Assembly (NCBI GenBank): GCA_002270295.1 | Contig: NISF01000001.1 | Coordinates: forward strand, 1,550,001-1,614,000 | Reading direction: 5' to 3' | Length of the DNA: 64,000 nucleotides | Source of the DNA: Enterobacter sp. 10-1 | GTDB taxonomy: Bacteria; Pseudomonadota; Gammaproteobacteria; Enterobacterales; Enterobacteriaceae | Part shown: positions 43,467-54,002 of the stretch, in pieces | Layout: each line of letters starts with the position of its first letter | Numbering within the stretch: position 1 is the first letter of the stretch | Translations under genes and position numbers: made by a program | Notes under the pieces: model-generated | What the model saw: the letters and a program-made list of their open reading frames with translations, nothing else | Database searches by the model: none | What the model was told of the DNA's origin: nothing

Positions 43467-44471
43467 GTGAAAAGCAGAAAACCGACGCGCGTGCCGACGC
43501 TGGATGATGTTGCCCGCACGGCGGGGTTATCATCCATGACGGTCAGTCGGGCATTGAACACGCCGCAGCTGGTGCGTCCGGCAACGGTGGAAAAGGTGCT
43601 ACATGCGGTGCAGGCCACGGGCTACATTCCCAATGCGCTGGCCGGCGGACTGGCTTCACGACGCAGCCGGCTGATTGCCGTGGTGGTACCGCAAATCAAC
43701 AACAATATGTTTGTCGACACCATCCAGGCTCTGAGCGATACCCTTGCGGCGCGCGGCTATCATATGCTGCTGTGCGTGGCGGGCTACAGTCGGGAAACCG
43801 AAGCGGAGCTGGTGGCAACCTTGCTCTCCCGTCGCCCGGATGGCGTAGTGCTGACCGGAATTCAGCATGCCCCGGCATTAAAGAAAACTATCCTCAACGC
43901 CGCGATCCCGGTGGTGGAAATTTGGGACCTGACCCCGACGCCGCTGGATATGCTGGTGGGCTTTTCACATGAAAAAGTTGGCGAGACGATAGGCGAGTTT
44001 TTGCTGCAAAAGGGCTACCGGCGCCCGGGACTATTATGGGCAGGGGACGCGCGAGCAGCGCTGCGTAAGCAGGGGCTGTGCGCCCGGCTGGTCAAAAATG
44101 GTATTCGCGATGTGCCTCAGGTGGAAGTGCCGCTTCCGGCCTCGCTGGCGCTGGGGCGCAGCGGCCTGGCCCAGCTGCTTGGCGCTGGCGAGTACGATAT
44201 TATCGTATGCAGTTCCGATACCCTGGCGCAGGGGGCGATAATGGAGGCCGAAAGTCGTGGCCTGCGCGTGCCGAAGGATTTAGCGGTGATGGGCTTTGGC
44301 GATCTGGATTTTGCCGCCAGCAACCGACCGGCGATTACGACCGTGAGCGTCGATCGCCATGCGATTGGCAAACGCGCGGCAACCCTCCTCGCCGACCGCA
44401 TTGAAGGCGTTGGGGAAGGGAACGCGATTGTGGATCTGGGCTATCATTTGCTGGAGCGAGAGTCGGCGTAG
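43467..44471 (+). CDS. LacI-family transcriptional regulator of the galactarate/talarate genes
   Basis: 334 residues from GTG 43467 (AGGGG at about 43454-43458). The N-terminal helix-turn-helix and hinge are clear (TLDDVARTAGLSSMTVSRALN, IPNALAGGLASRRS), followed by a periplasmic-binding-fold effector domain with VVVPQINNNMF and VDRHAIGKRAATLL. It is closest in style to GntR/IdnR gluconate regulators. Divergent from the dehydratase gene with two operator-like palindromes between, so it likely represses the module until a sugar acid binds. Confidence 0.9.
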   Translation: MKSRKPTRVPTLDDVARTAGLSSMTVSRALNTPQLVRPATVEKVLHAVQATGYIPNALAGGLASRRSRLIAVVVPQINNNMFVDTIQALSDTLAARGYHMLLCVAGYSRETEAELVATLLSRRPDGVVLTGIQHAPALKKTILNAAIPVVEIWDLTPTPLDMLVGFSHEKVGETIGEFLLQKGYRRPGLLWAGDARAALRKQGLCARLVKNGIRDVPQVEVPLPASLALGRSGLAQLLGAGEYDIIVCSSDTLAQGAIMEAESRGLRVPKDLAVMGFGDLDFAASNRPAITTVSVDRHAIGKRAATLLADRIEGVGEGNAIVDLGYHLLERESA

Positions 44472-44548
44472 CACGCCGTTAAATAGCGTGCTGCCTGCTT
44501 ATTTTCCCGGCTTTTACCCGACGCAGACGTTTACCGTGGAGGCTGAGC

Positions 44549-45166
44549 ATGATTACCGTCTATGGCGTACCGGGCTGGGGGTCGGCAATCAGCGAGCTGA
44601 TGCTGACGCTGGCCGAAATCCCGTACCATTTTGTTAACGTTGAAGGTTTTGATAAACCCGGACCCCAGCGCGACAGCCTGATGCAGATAAACCCGCTGTG
44701 TCAGGTACCCACCTTTAAGCTGGCGGACGGCAGCGTGATGAGCGAATCCGCGGCGATGGCCTTAACGATCCTCGACCAGCGGCCGGATCTCGCGCCAGAG
44801 CCCGGGACGCCGCAGCGCCACCGGTTCCAGCACCTGCTGATTTGGCTGGTCGCCAACGTCTATCCCACCTTCACCTATGCGGATTACCCCGAGCGCTGGA
44901 CGGCGGATGCCCCGCAGCAGCTGCGGGAAAACTGCGTGAACTATCGCAAGTCGCTCTACCTGTGGCTGGAGCAGCAGCTTGCCGCTGCTCCCTATGCGCT
45001 GGGCGCGCAGATCGGCCTGCTGGACTGTTATATCGCGGTTATGTGTTGCTGGGGGCCGCGGCGGGAATGGTTCGAAGCGCACACGCCGAAATTTGTCGCC
45101 GTCGCGGATGCCGTATATCGACGTTCTGAGCTGGAACAGGTGTTGCGGCGCAACGAGCTGATTTAA
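44549..45166 (+). CDS. Glutathione S-transferase family protein
   Basis: 205 residues. Thioredoxin-like N-terminal domain (VYGVPGWGSAISELMLTLAEIPY, then NPLCQVPTFKLADGSVMSESAAMALTI with the cis-Pro and the glutathione-binding ES) and an all-helical C-terminal domain (YALGAQIGLLDCYIAVM contains the GxxxxxxD N-capping motif). Catalytic residue may be Ser/Trp rather than Tyr in this subgroup. GGAGG precedes ATG 44549. Substrate unknown. Confidence 0.87.
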   Translation: MITVYGVPGWGSAISELMLTLAEIPYHFVNVEGFDKPGPQRDSLMQINPLCQVPTFKLADGSVMSESAAMALTILDQRPDLAPEPGTPQRHRFQHLLIWLVANVYPTFTYADYPERWTADAPQQLRENCVNYRKSLYLWLEQQLAAAPYALGAQIGLLDCYIAVMCCWGPRREWFEAHTPKFVAVADAVYRRSELEQVLRRNELI

Positions 45167-45234
45167 GGCACAAAATGAAAACCGACGCGCCCGGGCTGTG
45201 GTAGTTTTATCGTTCTGACAATAAGGAGTCCGCT

Positions 45235-45462
45235 ATGCCGCATGTTGATATTAAGTGTTTTCCCCGCGAGCTGAATGATGAGCAAAAAGCGGCGCTGGCC
45301 GCCGATATCGCCGCCGTACTGGTGCAGCACCTGAACAGTAAGGACAGCTCGGTGAGCGTGGCTCTCAAGCAGGTTGACCCGAGCGACTGGCAGCAGGTGT
45401 GGGACAGCGAAATCGCCCCGCAGATGGAGCAGCTGATTAAAAAGCCCGGTTATAGCATGTAG
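45235..45462 (+). CDS. pptA: 4-oxalocrotonate tautomerase-family protein PptA
   Basis: 75 residues; E. coli PptA (YdcE) has 77 and the same [24 protein letters not shown] start. The catalytic base is the N-terminal proline exposed after methionine removal (MPH). The family keto-enol tautomerises phenylpyruvate-like substrates and forms dimers in PptA. AAGGAG precedes the ATG. The C-terminal two residues of the E. coli protein are absent. Confidence 0.92.
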   Translation: MPHVDIKCFPRELNDEQKAALAADIAAVLVQHLNSKDSSVSVALKQVDPSDWQQVWDSEIAPQMEQLIKKPGYSM

Positions 45463-45497
45463 CGGCTTCGGGCTGCCGGAGGAGGCGCTTTGCGCCC

Positions 45498-45536
45498 GTC
45501 CGGGCTACAAAAGCCGGCGGTCTTTGTAGCCCGGAC
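45498..45536. repeat. REP/BIME-type palindromic repeat
   Basis: GTCCGGGCTACAAA (45498-45511) and its exact complement (45523-45536) around an 11-base spacer, flanked by GGCGCTTTGCGCC-type and GGCGTCGCC-type sequences. The (G)TAGCCCGGA-AAGGCG wording is that of enterobacterial REP elements. It lies between convergent genes pptA and the porin. Confidence 0.75.
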
Positions 45537-45589
45537 AAGGCGTCGCCCCAGCAGAAGAACGGTTCGGTGCCTTATCCTGGGCTCCCCCC

Positions 45590-47248
<1,659 letters not shown>

Positions 47249-48631
47249 TTACATGGCGTGATGTTCTCCGCAGGCCGACGGGCTTTCCGGCGGCGCGCGG
47301 CGGCCGGCGTCAAGATCGGCGCGGATCTGCTCGTAATCATCGTCGAGGCGATAGAAGCGGCCGATCCACAGCATCGAGGCGACAATCAGCAGCGCCGGAA
47401 TATAGAGATAGCAGGCTTTAATCGCCAGCATCGCGCTCTCGCTCTGCGCCTGATTGGCGACATAGCCGCCCGAAGAGAGCAGCACGCCGGTAATCGCGCC
47501 CGCGCCGGCCATAGCAACTTTGCCGAAGAAGCCGTTGATTGAGGTTAAAATCCCCGCGGTGTTGATGCCGGTTTTCCACACGCCGTAATCCACCGGATCT
47601 GCCTGCATGGAGAAGTAAATGGCGGTACGCTGGCCCGCGCCAAGGGACAGCACAATCGCCCCGGCAATCAGCCCCCAGCTATTGACGCCGGCGGCCATCA
47701 TCATGCCCATGCCGACAAGGTTAATGGCGCTGGCAATCAGGTAGACGTGGCGCTTTTTCATCCGGCTGGCGAGTAGCGGCACGGTGAGGGTGCCCAGCAG
47801 CGGAACGAAGGTGGAGATCCCGGCGACAATGGCCGTCAGATCGTTATTGCCAACGTAGTAGTGGAAGAAGTAAACCAGCGCGCCGGTCTGGAAGAAGAAC
47901 GCCCCCCACATCAGGAAGATATTGCTGGCGAACACCCACCACGGACGGTTGGCGCGCAGGCTGACCCAGGCGCGTTTCAAGGTCATTCGCTCCTGGGTAA
48001 TGCTGATGTTCTCTTTAACGTTACGGAAACTCACCAGCAGGAAGAACGTCGCAATTACGCCGAAAATGACCGCGGTGTAGAAGAAGCCGTGGGCCTGGCT
48101 GCCCTTGCCCAGCGCGCCAACCAGCGGCAGAGTCGCAACGGCGACAATCGTTGCGCCGAGGGAGCCCAGCAGAATTCGCACCGCCGAGAGGGTGGTCCGT
48201 TCACGCGAATCGCTGGTCAGAAACGGCAGCATCGCGCAGAACGGGATGTTGACCAGGGTATAGAGAAACGACAGGCACAGGTAGGTGATGAAGGCGTAAA
48301 GCAGCTTGCCGGTAGTACCGAAATCCGGCACATAGAAGGCCAGAATGCACAGCAGCCCGAAAGGTACCGCCCCAAGCAGCAGATACGGACGGCAGCGCCC
48401 CCAGCGGGTGGTGGTGTTATCAATCACCAGCCCCATCAGCACGTCGGCGACGCCGTCCACCAGGCGGGTAACGAGGAACATCAGGCCGACATAGTAGGCG
48501 GGAAGGCCCATCACGTCGGTGTAAAAGAACATCAGATACAGAGAGATAAGCTGCCACACGAGGTTGCAGGAGAGGTCGGCGATGCCATAGCCAAGGCGCT
48601 GCCGCCACCGGGTAAAGGTTGTTTCTGCCAT
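47249..48631 (-). CDS. GPH-family glycoside/pentoside symporter
   Basis: 460 residues from ATG 48631, where the protein starts METTFTRW-like (MAETTFTRWRQRLGYGIADLS); the frame continues upstream to 48706 but overlaps the hydrolase gene. Twelve helices. GYGIADLSCNLVWQ and the KTGINTAGILTSINGFFGKV region are characteristic of MelB/YicJ/XynB-type cation symporters. It carries the glycoside across the inner membrane between the porin and the hydrolase. It starts 25 bases after the hydrolase stop. Confidence 0.9.
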   Translation of the reverse strand: MAETTFTRWRQRLGYGIADLSCNLVWQLISLYLMFFYTDVMGLPAYYVGLMFLVTRLVDGVADVLMGLVIDNTTTRWGRCRPYLLLGAVPFGLLCILAFYVPDFGTTGKLLYAFITYLCLSFLYTLVNIPFCAMLPFLTSDSRERTTLSAVRILLGSLGATIVAVATLPLVGALGKGSQAHGFFYTAVIFGVIATFFLLVSFRNVKENISITQERMTLKRAWVSLRANRPWWVFASNIFLMWGAFFFQTGALVYFFHYYVGNNDLTAIVAGISTFVPLLGTLTVPLLASRMKKRHVYLIASAINLVGMGMMMAAGVNSWGLIAGAIVLSLGAGQRTAIYFSMQADPVDYGVWKTGINTAGILTSINGFFGKVAMAGAGAITGVLLSSGGYVANQAQSESAMLAIKACYLYIPALLIVASMLWIGRFYRLDDDYEQIRADLDAGRRAPPESPSACGEHHAM

Positions 48632-48656
48632 AAAATATGCTCGCTTATTGTTGTTG

Positions 48657-50228
48657 TTAAAGTCCGTACTGGCGAATAAACCAGGCCGGGGTACAGCTCC
48701 ACGCATGGCAGTAACTGTTTATCAGCGTGCTGCCATAAGGGGAAAAGTCAGGATGCGCCGGGTCAAAAATCTCCCAAAAGGTATCGGCGCCGTAATCGAC
48801 CATCGCGCCCCAGTAGGCTTTGATCTCCGCGACGGCCTCATCGCGTAGCCCGCACTGCAGCAGAGCGGCGACAAAGTGGTGGCGCAGGTAGGGCGTATTC
48901 ATGGCGATAGCCGGGGGATTTTGTTGCAAATTACGCATGACTTCCCGGCGCTGCCCGGCGCTGCCGGTTTCCGCCAGCACCAGCCAGATCTGCGAGGCCC
49001 AGGAAACCTGTCGCCCGGCGCCGCTAACGTAAAAACCCAGCTCCGGGTCCCAAAGCTCGCGCTGGGCCGCTGCTTTTAGCGCCTGCAGGCGCGCGCTGAG
49101 CGTGGGGGCCAGCTCGGGTTCAAAACGCCCGGCCAGCCAGATCGCGCGCTGCAGACAGTAAATCAGCACCCCCTGCGCCGCGGCCTGTTTATTCAACGAC
49201 TCCTGCCAGTCGATAAATACCCACCAGTCGTCGCTATCGCGCACCAGGCCGGCCTCATCGCAGCGGGTCAGCGCCAGCTCAACCTGGCGGCGCGCCGTTG
49301 GCCACAGCTGCAAAGCGGTGGCGCTATCGCCGGTGCTTTGCAGATAGCTGTAGAGAACATCGACGAAAAACAGCGAGTAATCAAAGAGAAAAGTATCGTC
49401 GGCGATGACATCAGGCTGGACGAACACGTTGGCGGAGACCATGCCGTCTTCCCGGGTATGGCCGGCAAAGAGGTACAGACAGCGGCGAACCAGATCGTGG
49501 CGGGTGAAGGTGACGTCGTTAACCAGCGCCTGCAGGCGCAAATCGCCAAGCCACAGGCGGCGGTCCCGTTTAGGTCCGTCTTCAAAAACCTCCTGCATAC
49601 AGTTTTTCAAGGTCAGTACCGAGACCCGGTCGATAGCCTGCAGCTGCGGGTCCGCCGTGGTACCGGGCAGGCAGGTTTCGCTCGCAGAGGTAACGGCATT
49701 CAGCCGAATGTGCCCAATCCGCAGGCGGAATTTCTGCGACACGGCCTTAACCTCCACCTTCAGGTAGCGAAAACAGTAGCGGCGGGGCAGGTTAACCTCT
49801 GCGGGCAGCACATCGAGCCATACGTCCTGCTGCTGCAGCCAGCTGCTGCTCAGCCAGCCCTGATATTCGCTGAATGGCTCACAGACTTCGCTGAGGGTTT
49901 CACCGAAGGTAAAGTGCAGGTGGGCCGGGGCATCCGGCGGGCTGCCGACGCCAGAGCAGGCGAAATGCAGGTAGCCGACGTAGTGGCTGCCGAAATCAAT
50001 AATAAAGCTGTCGCCGCTGGTCAGATCGCGCTGATATAGCGCCTCGGGCGTGCTGACCGGCCGCGCCCGCCAACCAAAGATGGCCTGCGGATCGGCGCTA
50101 GCAGCGATAACCGCCGCCGGTGCGTGAGTCCGGCTGCTGAGCGTCGGCCTGAGGCTCTCGGCGGTGCGTAAAAAATCCTCGTGGCGGGTCATCGTGACCC
50201 CGGAGTTGTGCTGAATAGCCTGTGACAT
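48657..50228 (-). CDS. GH78-like alpha-L-rhamnosidase/glycosidase
   Basis: 523 residues from ATG 50228 (GAGGA 7 bases upstream; the frame runs on to 50351 without good signals). It has no signal peptide, so it is cytoplasmic. A jelly-roll-like N-terminal part is followed by an (alpha/alpha)6 barrel with DGPKRDRRLWLGD at about 216-228, the counterpart of the D-P-R-E/R-W-G-D motif bearing the general acid in GH78, and WVFIDWQESLN and TFWEIFDP further on. A rhamnoside or related deoxy-sugar glycoside is the likely substrate; the regulator next door resembles RhaS, which agrees. Confidence 0.8.
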   Translation of the reverse strand: MSQAIQHNSGVTMTRHEDFLRTAESLRPTLSSRTHAPAAVIAASADPQAIFGWRARPVSTPEALYQRDLTSGDSFIIDFGSHYVGYLHFACSGVGSPPDAPAHLHFTFGETLSEVCEPFSEYQGWLSSSWLQQQDVWLDVLPAEVNLPRRYCFRYLKVEVKAVSQKFRLRIGHIRLNAVTSASETCLPGTTADPQLQAIDRVSVLTLKNCMQEVFEDGPKRDRRLWLGDLRLQALVNDVTFTRHDLVRRCLYLFAGHTREDGMVSANVFVQPDVIADDTFLFDYSLFFVDVLYSYLQSTGDSATALQLWPTARRQVELALTRCDEAGLVRDSDDWWVFIDWQESLNKQAAAQGVLIYCLQRAIWLAGRFEPELAPTLSARLQALKAAAQRELWDPELGFYVSGAGRQVSWASQIWLVLAETGSAGQRREVMRNLQQNPPAIAMNTPYLRHHFVAALLQCGLRDEAVAEIKAYWGAMVDYGADTFWEIFDPAHPDFSPYGSTLINSYCHAWSCTPAWFIRQYGL

Positions 50229-50431
50229 ACTGCGTCCTCTACGTTTATTTATCCGCAGCATAAGACGCCGTAACCCACGCCAACCACTCTGGCAATGCCA
50301 ACGCACCGGTGGAAATGGCACTGATGGTGGGATGGGCTGGTTGGCGATCACAATTCCATAAATCTGGCTCGTGGGCGCCGGTAAAATGCATTATCGTGCC
50401 ACTGCGCCGTATGCCGTTTTGGACTTCGCTA

Positions 50432-51256
50432 ATGATGACACTGACCGTTGAGTATTATTTCGCCCATCCCCAGGACAAGCTGGCGATGTACGCCAGCGAC
50501 CCCGAAGATAACAGCCATGAACATAGCCACGAGTTTGCCGAACTGGTCATTGTCGAGCAGGGACATGGTTTACACGTTATTAATGGCCGGCCGCTCTATA
50601 TTCAGCAGGGGGACGTTTTTTACGTGCAACCGGGCGACGTTCATTATTATGACGAGCTCGGGACGCTCAAGTTAATCAACGTGCTGATTAACCCTTCAGT
50701 TGAATTTAATTATTTGCAGAATCTCGATGCGTTATTAAGCAAATTCTCCGCACAGCAGGCTTCCTGCTACGGCTGGCTGGCCCCCGATACCCGCCATATC
50801 TGTAAGGGGCTGGTTGAGAAGATATTCTCGGCTGATTTTCAGCGTAGTGAAAACAGCGCTCTGCGCGAGGCCGCCTTTTTTCAGCTGGCGACGACGATAT
50901 TGCATGCCGAAAGCGAAGCGGAATATAGCAATACTAAATATAAATTACATAAATTACTCACCTGGCTGCAGGACCACTGTTTTGAAGAGCATAACTGGCA
51001 GGTGCTGGCCGATAAATTTCATCTGACCACGCGCACTGCCTTCCGCCATATTAAAGAGGCGACCGGTTTAACCCCGGATAATTATATAAAACGCCTGCGT
51101 CTGGTCTCTGCGAGGGTAAAACTACGCGAAACCGATATGACTATTACCGAAGTGGCCTATTTATGCGGCTTCGCGAACAGCAACCACTTTACCACCCTTT
51201 ATAAAAAGGTCTTTGGCTTGACCCCCAGCGAGGACCGGCGCCGGCTGCAGCGCTGA
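50432..51256 (+). CDS. AraC-family activator, RhaS/RhaR-like
   Basis: 274 residues from ATG 50432 (or ATG 50435); the frame is open from 50309 but the first 41 codons look non-coding. N-terminal cupin (HEHSHEFAELVIVEQGHGLHVINGRPLYIQQGDVFYVQPGDVHYYD) closely follows RhaS/RhaR layout; C-terminal double helix-turn-helix NWQVLADKFHLTTRTAFRHIKEATGLTP and ITEVAYLCGFANSNHFTTLYKKVFG. Divergent from the hydrolase-symporter-porin operon, which it likely activates in response to the released sugar. Confidence 0.9.
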   Translation: MMTLTVEYYFAHPQDKLAMYASDPEDNSHEHSHEFAELVIVEQGHGLHVINGRPLYIQQGDVFYVQPGDVHYYDELGTLKLINVLINPSVEFNYLQNLDALLSKFSAQQASCYGWLAPDTRHICKGLVEKIFSADFQRSENSALREAAFFQLATTILHAESEAEYSNTKYKLHKLLTWLQDHCFEEHNWQVLADKFHLTTRTAFRHIKEATGLTPDNYIKRLRLVSARVKLRETDMTITEVAYLCGFANSNHFTTLYKKVFGLTPSEDRRRLQR

Positions 51257-51457
51257 GGCCGCCGCCAGGCGCTCGCTTAGCGTCAAACCGGAGCGTGCGC
51301 CGAGCATAAAACAGCCCCAACCGCGAACCGTATCCGCCGGGTGCATCAGGCAGCGGTTGATGGCCGCCGGTTGCGCCTCACTTAGCAGCAGGTGAGCGAT
51401 CCCCGCCATGCGTTTCACAATGCCCTGCGCGCCCTCAACCAGCCTGCCGTGAGCAGC
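51257..51457 (-). pseudogene. Possible remnant of a HEAT-repeat protein gene
   Basis: The gap between the araC-type and flavin-reductase genes reads on the minus strand as LVEGAQGIVKRMAGIAHLL, HPADTVRGWGCFMLG and LTLSERLAAASAL. The HP-DTVRGW pattern is typical of bacterial HEAT-repeat proteins. The frame has no start of its own (upstream it overlaps the flavin reductase in another frame) and runs antisense into the regulator at its other end, so only a middle fragment would remain. This rests on motif memory only. Confidence 0.35.
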
Positions 51458-51461
51458 GGGA

Positions 51462-52043
51462 TTACTCTTCCGGCGTGTTCGCCCGGACGTGCCGGCCGCT
51501 GGCGACAAAGTTGCCGGTGCCGAGATGATGCAGCGTATTGAGCTTATCATCGTCGAACTGCCAGCGTCCGGTGACGAAAACCCGCTCATCGGCGGCGGCG
51601 GAAACCACTTCGCCGAACAGGGTATCGTACTGCTCCTGGGCGGCGGTGGGCGGCAGCAGCCGACACTCCATCCATGCCAGACACTTTTCTTCAATTAACG
51701 GCAGGCCGAGCTCCGGACCGTTAACCACCGGAATGCCGTAGGCGTTGAATTTATCCTCATCGCGTCCGCTGATGCTGCCGACCGCGTAGGTCCAGCTGGC
51801 GGCAGCCACGCCCGGCACCACGATGCCGAAGGTCCCGTTGCGCTCGACGATCTCCCGCGTCCAGGCGCTCTTATCGACCACGATGGCGACGCGGGGCGGC
51901 GCGAACTCCACCGGCATCGACCATGCGGCGGCCATCACGTTGCGGCGCCCGGATTGAGCGTCGTAGCTGGTTATCAGAATGGTGGGGCCGTGATTGAGCA
52001 GGCGACTAGCGTACTGAAGTTCGACGTGGCGAAAGCGGCTCAT
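51462..52043 (-). CDS. Flavin reductase-like FMN-binding protein
   Basis: 193 residues from ATG 52043 (AAGGAA upstream); the open frame to 52514 runs antisense through the neighbouring ABC gene and is not used. HGPTILITSYDAQSGRRNVMAAAWSMPVEFAPPRVAIVV is the split-barrel flavin reductase pattern, with VFVTGRW near the C-terminus. Such proteins supply reduced FMN to monooxygenases or bind FMN. It is divergent from the ABC importer. It could in principle serve the flavin monooxygenases at 32863-36330, but nothing links them directly. Confidence 0.85.
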   Translation of the reverse strand: MSRFRHVELQYASRLLNHGPTILITSYDAQSGRRNVMAAAWSMPVEFAPPRVAIVVDKSAWTREIVERNGTFGIVVPGVAAASWTYAVGSISGRDEDKFNAYGIPVVNGPELGLPLIEEKCLAWMECRLLPPTAAQEQYDTLFGEVVSAAADERVFVTGRWQFDDDKLNTLHHLGTGNFVASGRHVRANTPEE

Positions 52044-52165
52044 ATGCGTTCCTTGGTAAATGGGTCTGATGCCAGACAACAAGTTAAGCCGCAATGAAAA
52101 TGTAATCAATACGTCATCCAGGCTCCCTATAGTTGGCGGCACTAAGTCCCAAAGAGGATAACAAC

Positions 52166-52258
52166 ATGTTAGCTCCCCTGTATTTATCGCAGGTGGGCGC
52201 GGCCCGGCGGGTTTCAACCGCCGGTAGAGCATCGCTTTCCCGATGGGGAGGGCGATAA
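52166..52258 (+). CDS. Candidate 30-residue leader peptide upstream of the ABC importer
   Basis: ATG 52166 has AGAGGA at about 52153-52158 and reads 30 codons (MLAPLYLSQVGAARRVSTAG... ending RWGGR) to a TAA whose last base overlaps the ATG of the ATPase gene (TAATG). The good ribosome-binding site and coupling suggest a translated upstream ORF that could control importer translation. The peptide has no recognised family, and chance is possible in GC-rich DNA. Confidence 0.4.
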   Translation: MLAPLYLSQVGAARRVSTAGRASLSRWGGR

Positions 52259-52959
52259 TGCGCGCGCTTACCGGCATCAAGCTTGACGGCGTTTCATTCG
52301 CTTTCGGCGCCAACACCGTTCTCAATAATATCGATCTGCATATCGAAGCGGGTAGTATCGTCGCGCTGCTGGGGCCATCCGGCTGCGGCAAAAGCACGCT
52401 GCTGCGCCTGCTGGCCGGGCTCACCGTTCCCGCCAGCGGCGAGATCCGCTTTGGCGACCGCCTGGTGGCGAAAGCCGGCTGGGGGATGGCCCCGGAGCAG
52501 CGCGATATCGGCATGGTTTTCCAGGATTACGCCCTGTGGCCGCATATGACCGTGGCGCAAAACATCGCCTTTCCGCTGCGCATGCGCGGGGTGCCTCGCG
52601 GCGAACGCCAGCAGCGGGTTAGCGCCGCGCTGGCGCGGGTCGGGCTTACCGGCTTCGCCGAGCGTAAACCCTCCGGCCTGTCCGGCGGCCAGCAGCAGCG
52701 CGTCGCCCTGGCGCGGGCAATTGTCGCCGAACCTCGCGTGCTGCTGTTTGATGAACCCCTCTCTAACCTTGACAGCGAGCTGCGTGAGTCGCTGTGCATT
52801 GAGATGAGCCGTCTGCTGCGCCAGCTTGCCATCACCGCCGTCTACGTGACCCACGATCGCCGCGAAGCAGAGCTGCTGGCTGACCGTATTGTGCATTTAT
52901 CAGCGGGCAGCGTTGCCGCCGTCCGCATTGTTACTTCATCCTCAGGGGAACCCGCATGA
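52258..52959 (+). CDS. ABC transporter ATP-binding protein (FbpC/AfuC type)
   Basis: 233 residues from ATG 52258 (GGAGG at 52246-52250, 7-base spacing); an ATG at 52243 is in frame but overlaps that ribosome-binding site. Walker A GPSGCGKST, signature LSGGQQQR, Walker B LLFDEPLSNLD, switch histidine VTHDR. FQDYALWPHMTVAQNIAFPLRMRG is typical of Fe3+/sulfate/molybdate-type ATPases. The C-terminus is short, lacking the long regulatory domain. Its stop overlaps the binding-protein start. Confidence 0.9.
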   Translation: MRALTGIKLDGVSFAFGANTVLNNIDLHIEAGSIVALLGPSGCGKSTLLRLLAGLTVPASGEIRFGDRLVAKAGWGMAPEQRDIGMVFQDYALWPHMTVAQNIAFPLRMRGVPRGERQQRVSAALARVGLTGFAERKPSGLSGGQQQRVALARAIVAEPRVLLFDEPLSNLDSELRESLCIEMSRLLRQLAITAVYVTHDRREAELLADRIVHLSAGSVAAVRIVTSSSGEPA

Positions 52960-53924
52960 AATCCGTTATGACCTTTAAGAAAGGAGCTGTGCTCGCGATG
53001 ATGCTGTCGGCCACGATGATGTCCAGCGCCCACGCGCTAACCGTTTACACCGCCGGTCCAGGCACGCTGGCGAAAGGTCTCGCCAGCGGCTACGAAAAGA
53101 AAACCGGCGTGAAGGTCAATATTTTCCAGGCCACCACCGGTAAGGTTATGGCGCGCCTTGAAGCCGAGCAGGCCAACCCGCAGGCGGATGTGCTGATCTC
53201 GGCCTCGTGGGACACCGCGGAAGATCTGCATTCCCGCGGCTGGCTGCTGGCGTATCAAAGCGCCAACGCCGATAAGGTGCCGGCCAATCTGAAATCGGCT
53301 GATTACGTTGCGCAGGGCATTTCGGCGCTGGGGATCGTCTGGAACAGCAAAAGCGGCACGCCGGAACCGAAGGAGTGGCGCGACCTGACGGAAGCGGCGT
53401 TTAAGGACAAAGTGACCACCCCGGACCCGGCGCTGTCCGGCGCATCTCTGGATTTGCTGATCGGGCTGCAGAACGGGATGGGTGATAAGGCCTGGGCCCT
53501 GTTCGATGAGCTGAAAAAGAACGGGATGGTGGTCAGCGGGCCTAATGCGCAGGCGGTGACGCCGGTGATGCAGGGCGCCAAGGCGGCGGTATTCGGCGCG
53601 GTGGACTACGTCTCTTACGGCAATATTAGCCAGGGCGAATCGCTGAAGGTGATTTTCCCGGCCAGCGGAACGGTAATTGCGCCGCGTCCGATGATGATCC
53701 TTAAAACCACCCAGCATGCTGACGATGCCAAAGCCTTTGTCGACTACGTCCTGTCGCCGGAAGGTCAGGCGATGGTCGCGGACGCCTGGCTGATGCCGGC
53801 GCGATCCGACTTCCCGGCGAAGCGCCCGCTGCTTAACGAGCTGAAGATCCTGCCGACCAGCGGCGACGGCAGCAGCGAACGTCGCGCGGTACTGACCCGC
53901 TTCAACACGCTCTTCGCGCAGTAA
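52956..53924 (+). CDS. ABC transporter substrate-binding protein (AfuA/FbpA-like)
   Basis: 322 residues. Signal peptide ends at SSAHA-LTVYTAG (about residue 27). The mature protein matches the class that binds Fe3+, phosphate sugars or 2-aminoethylphosphonate: VTVYTAGPG, GVKVNIFQATTGKVMARLEAE, DVLISASWDTAEDLHSRG, ALGIVWNSKSGTPEPKEWRDL, SPEGQAMVADAWLMPAR. The tyrosine pair that marks FbpA iron binders is not evident, so sugar-phosphate or phosphonate ligands are equally possible. Confidence 0.87.
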   Translation: MKSVMTFKKGAVLAMMLSATMMSSAHALTVYTAGPGTLAKGLASGYEKKTGVKVNIFQATTGKVMARLEAEQANPQADVLISASWDTAEDLHSRGWLLAYQSANADKVPANLKSADYVAQGISALGIVWNSKSGTPEPKEWRDLTEAAFKDKVTTPDPALSGASLDLLIGLQNGMGDKAWALFDELKKNGMVVSGPNAQAVTPVMQGAKAAVFGAVDYVSYGNISQGESLKVIFPASGTVIAPRPMMILKTTQHADDAKAFVDYVLSPEGQAMVADAWLMPARSDFPAKRPLLNELKILPTSGDGSSERRAVLTRFNTLFAQ

Positions 53925-54002
53925 TCTGCTTTCCCCCTTGCCGTGCCGGCCTGACGTTGGCCCGAGCGCGGCGGGGGGAATCCTCGCTTGCAGGAACATA
54001 CG

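Noticed and set aside
45498..45536. Repeat considered as a CRISPR fragment
   Set aside because: It is a single palindrome with one short spacer and REP-like wording; no regular repeat-spacer array or cas gene is present.
52044..52514. N-terminal extension of the flavin reductase frame
   Set aside because: The extension is antisense to the ABC ATPase gene; a good ribosome-binding site and the family start point to ATG 52043.
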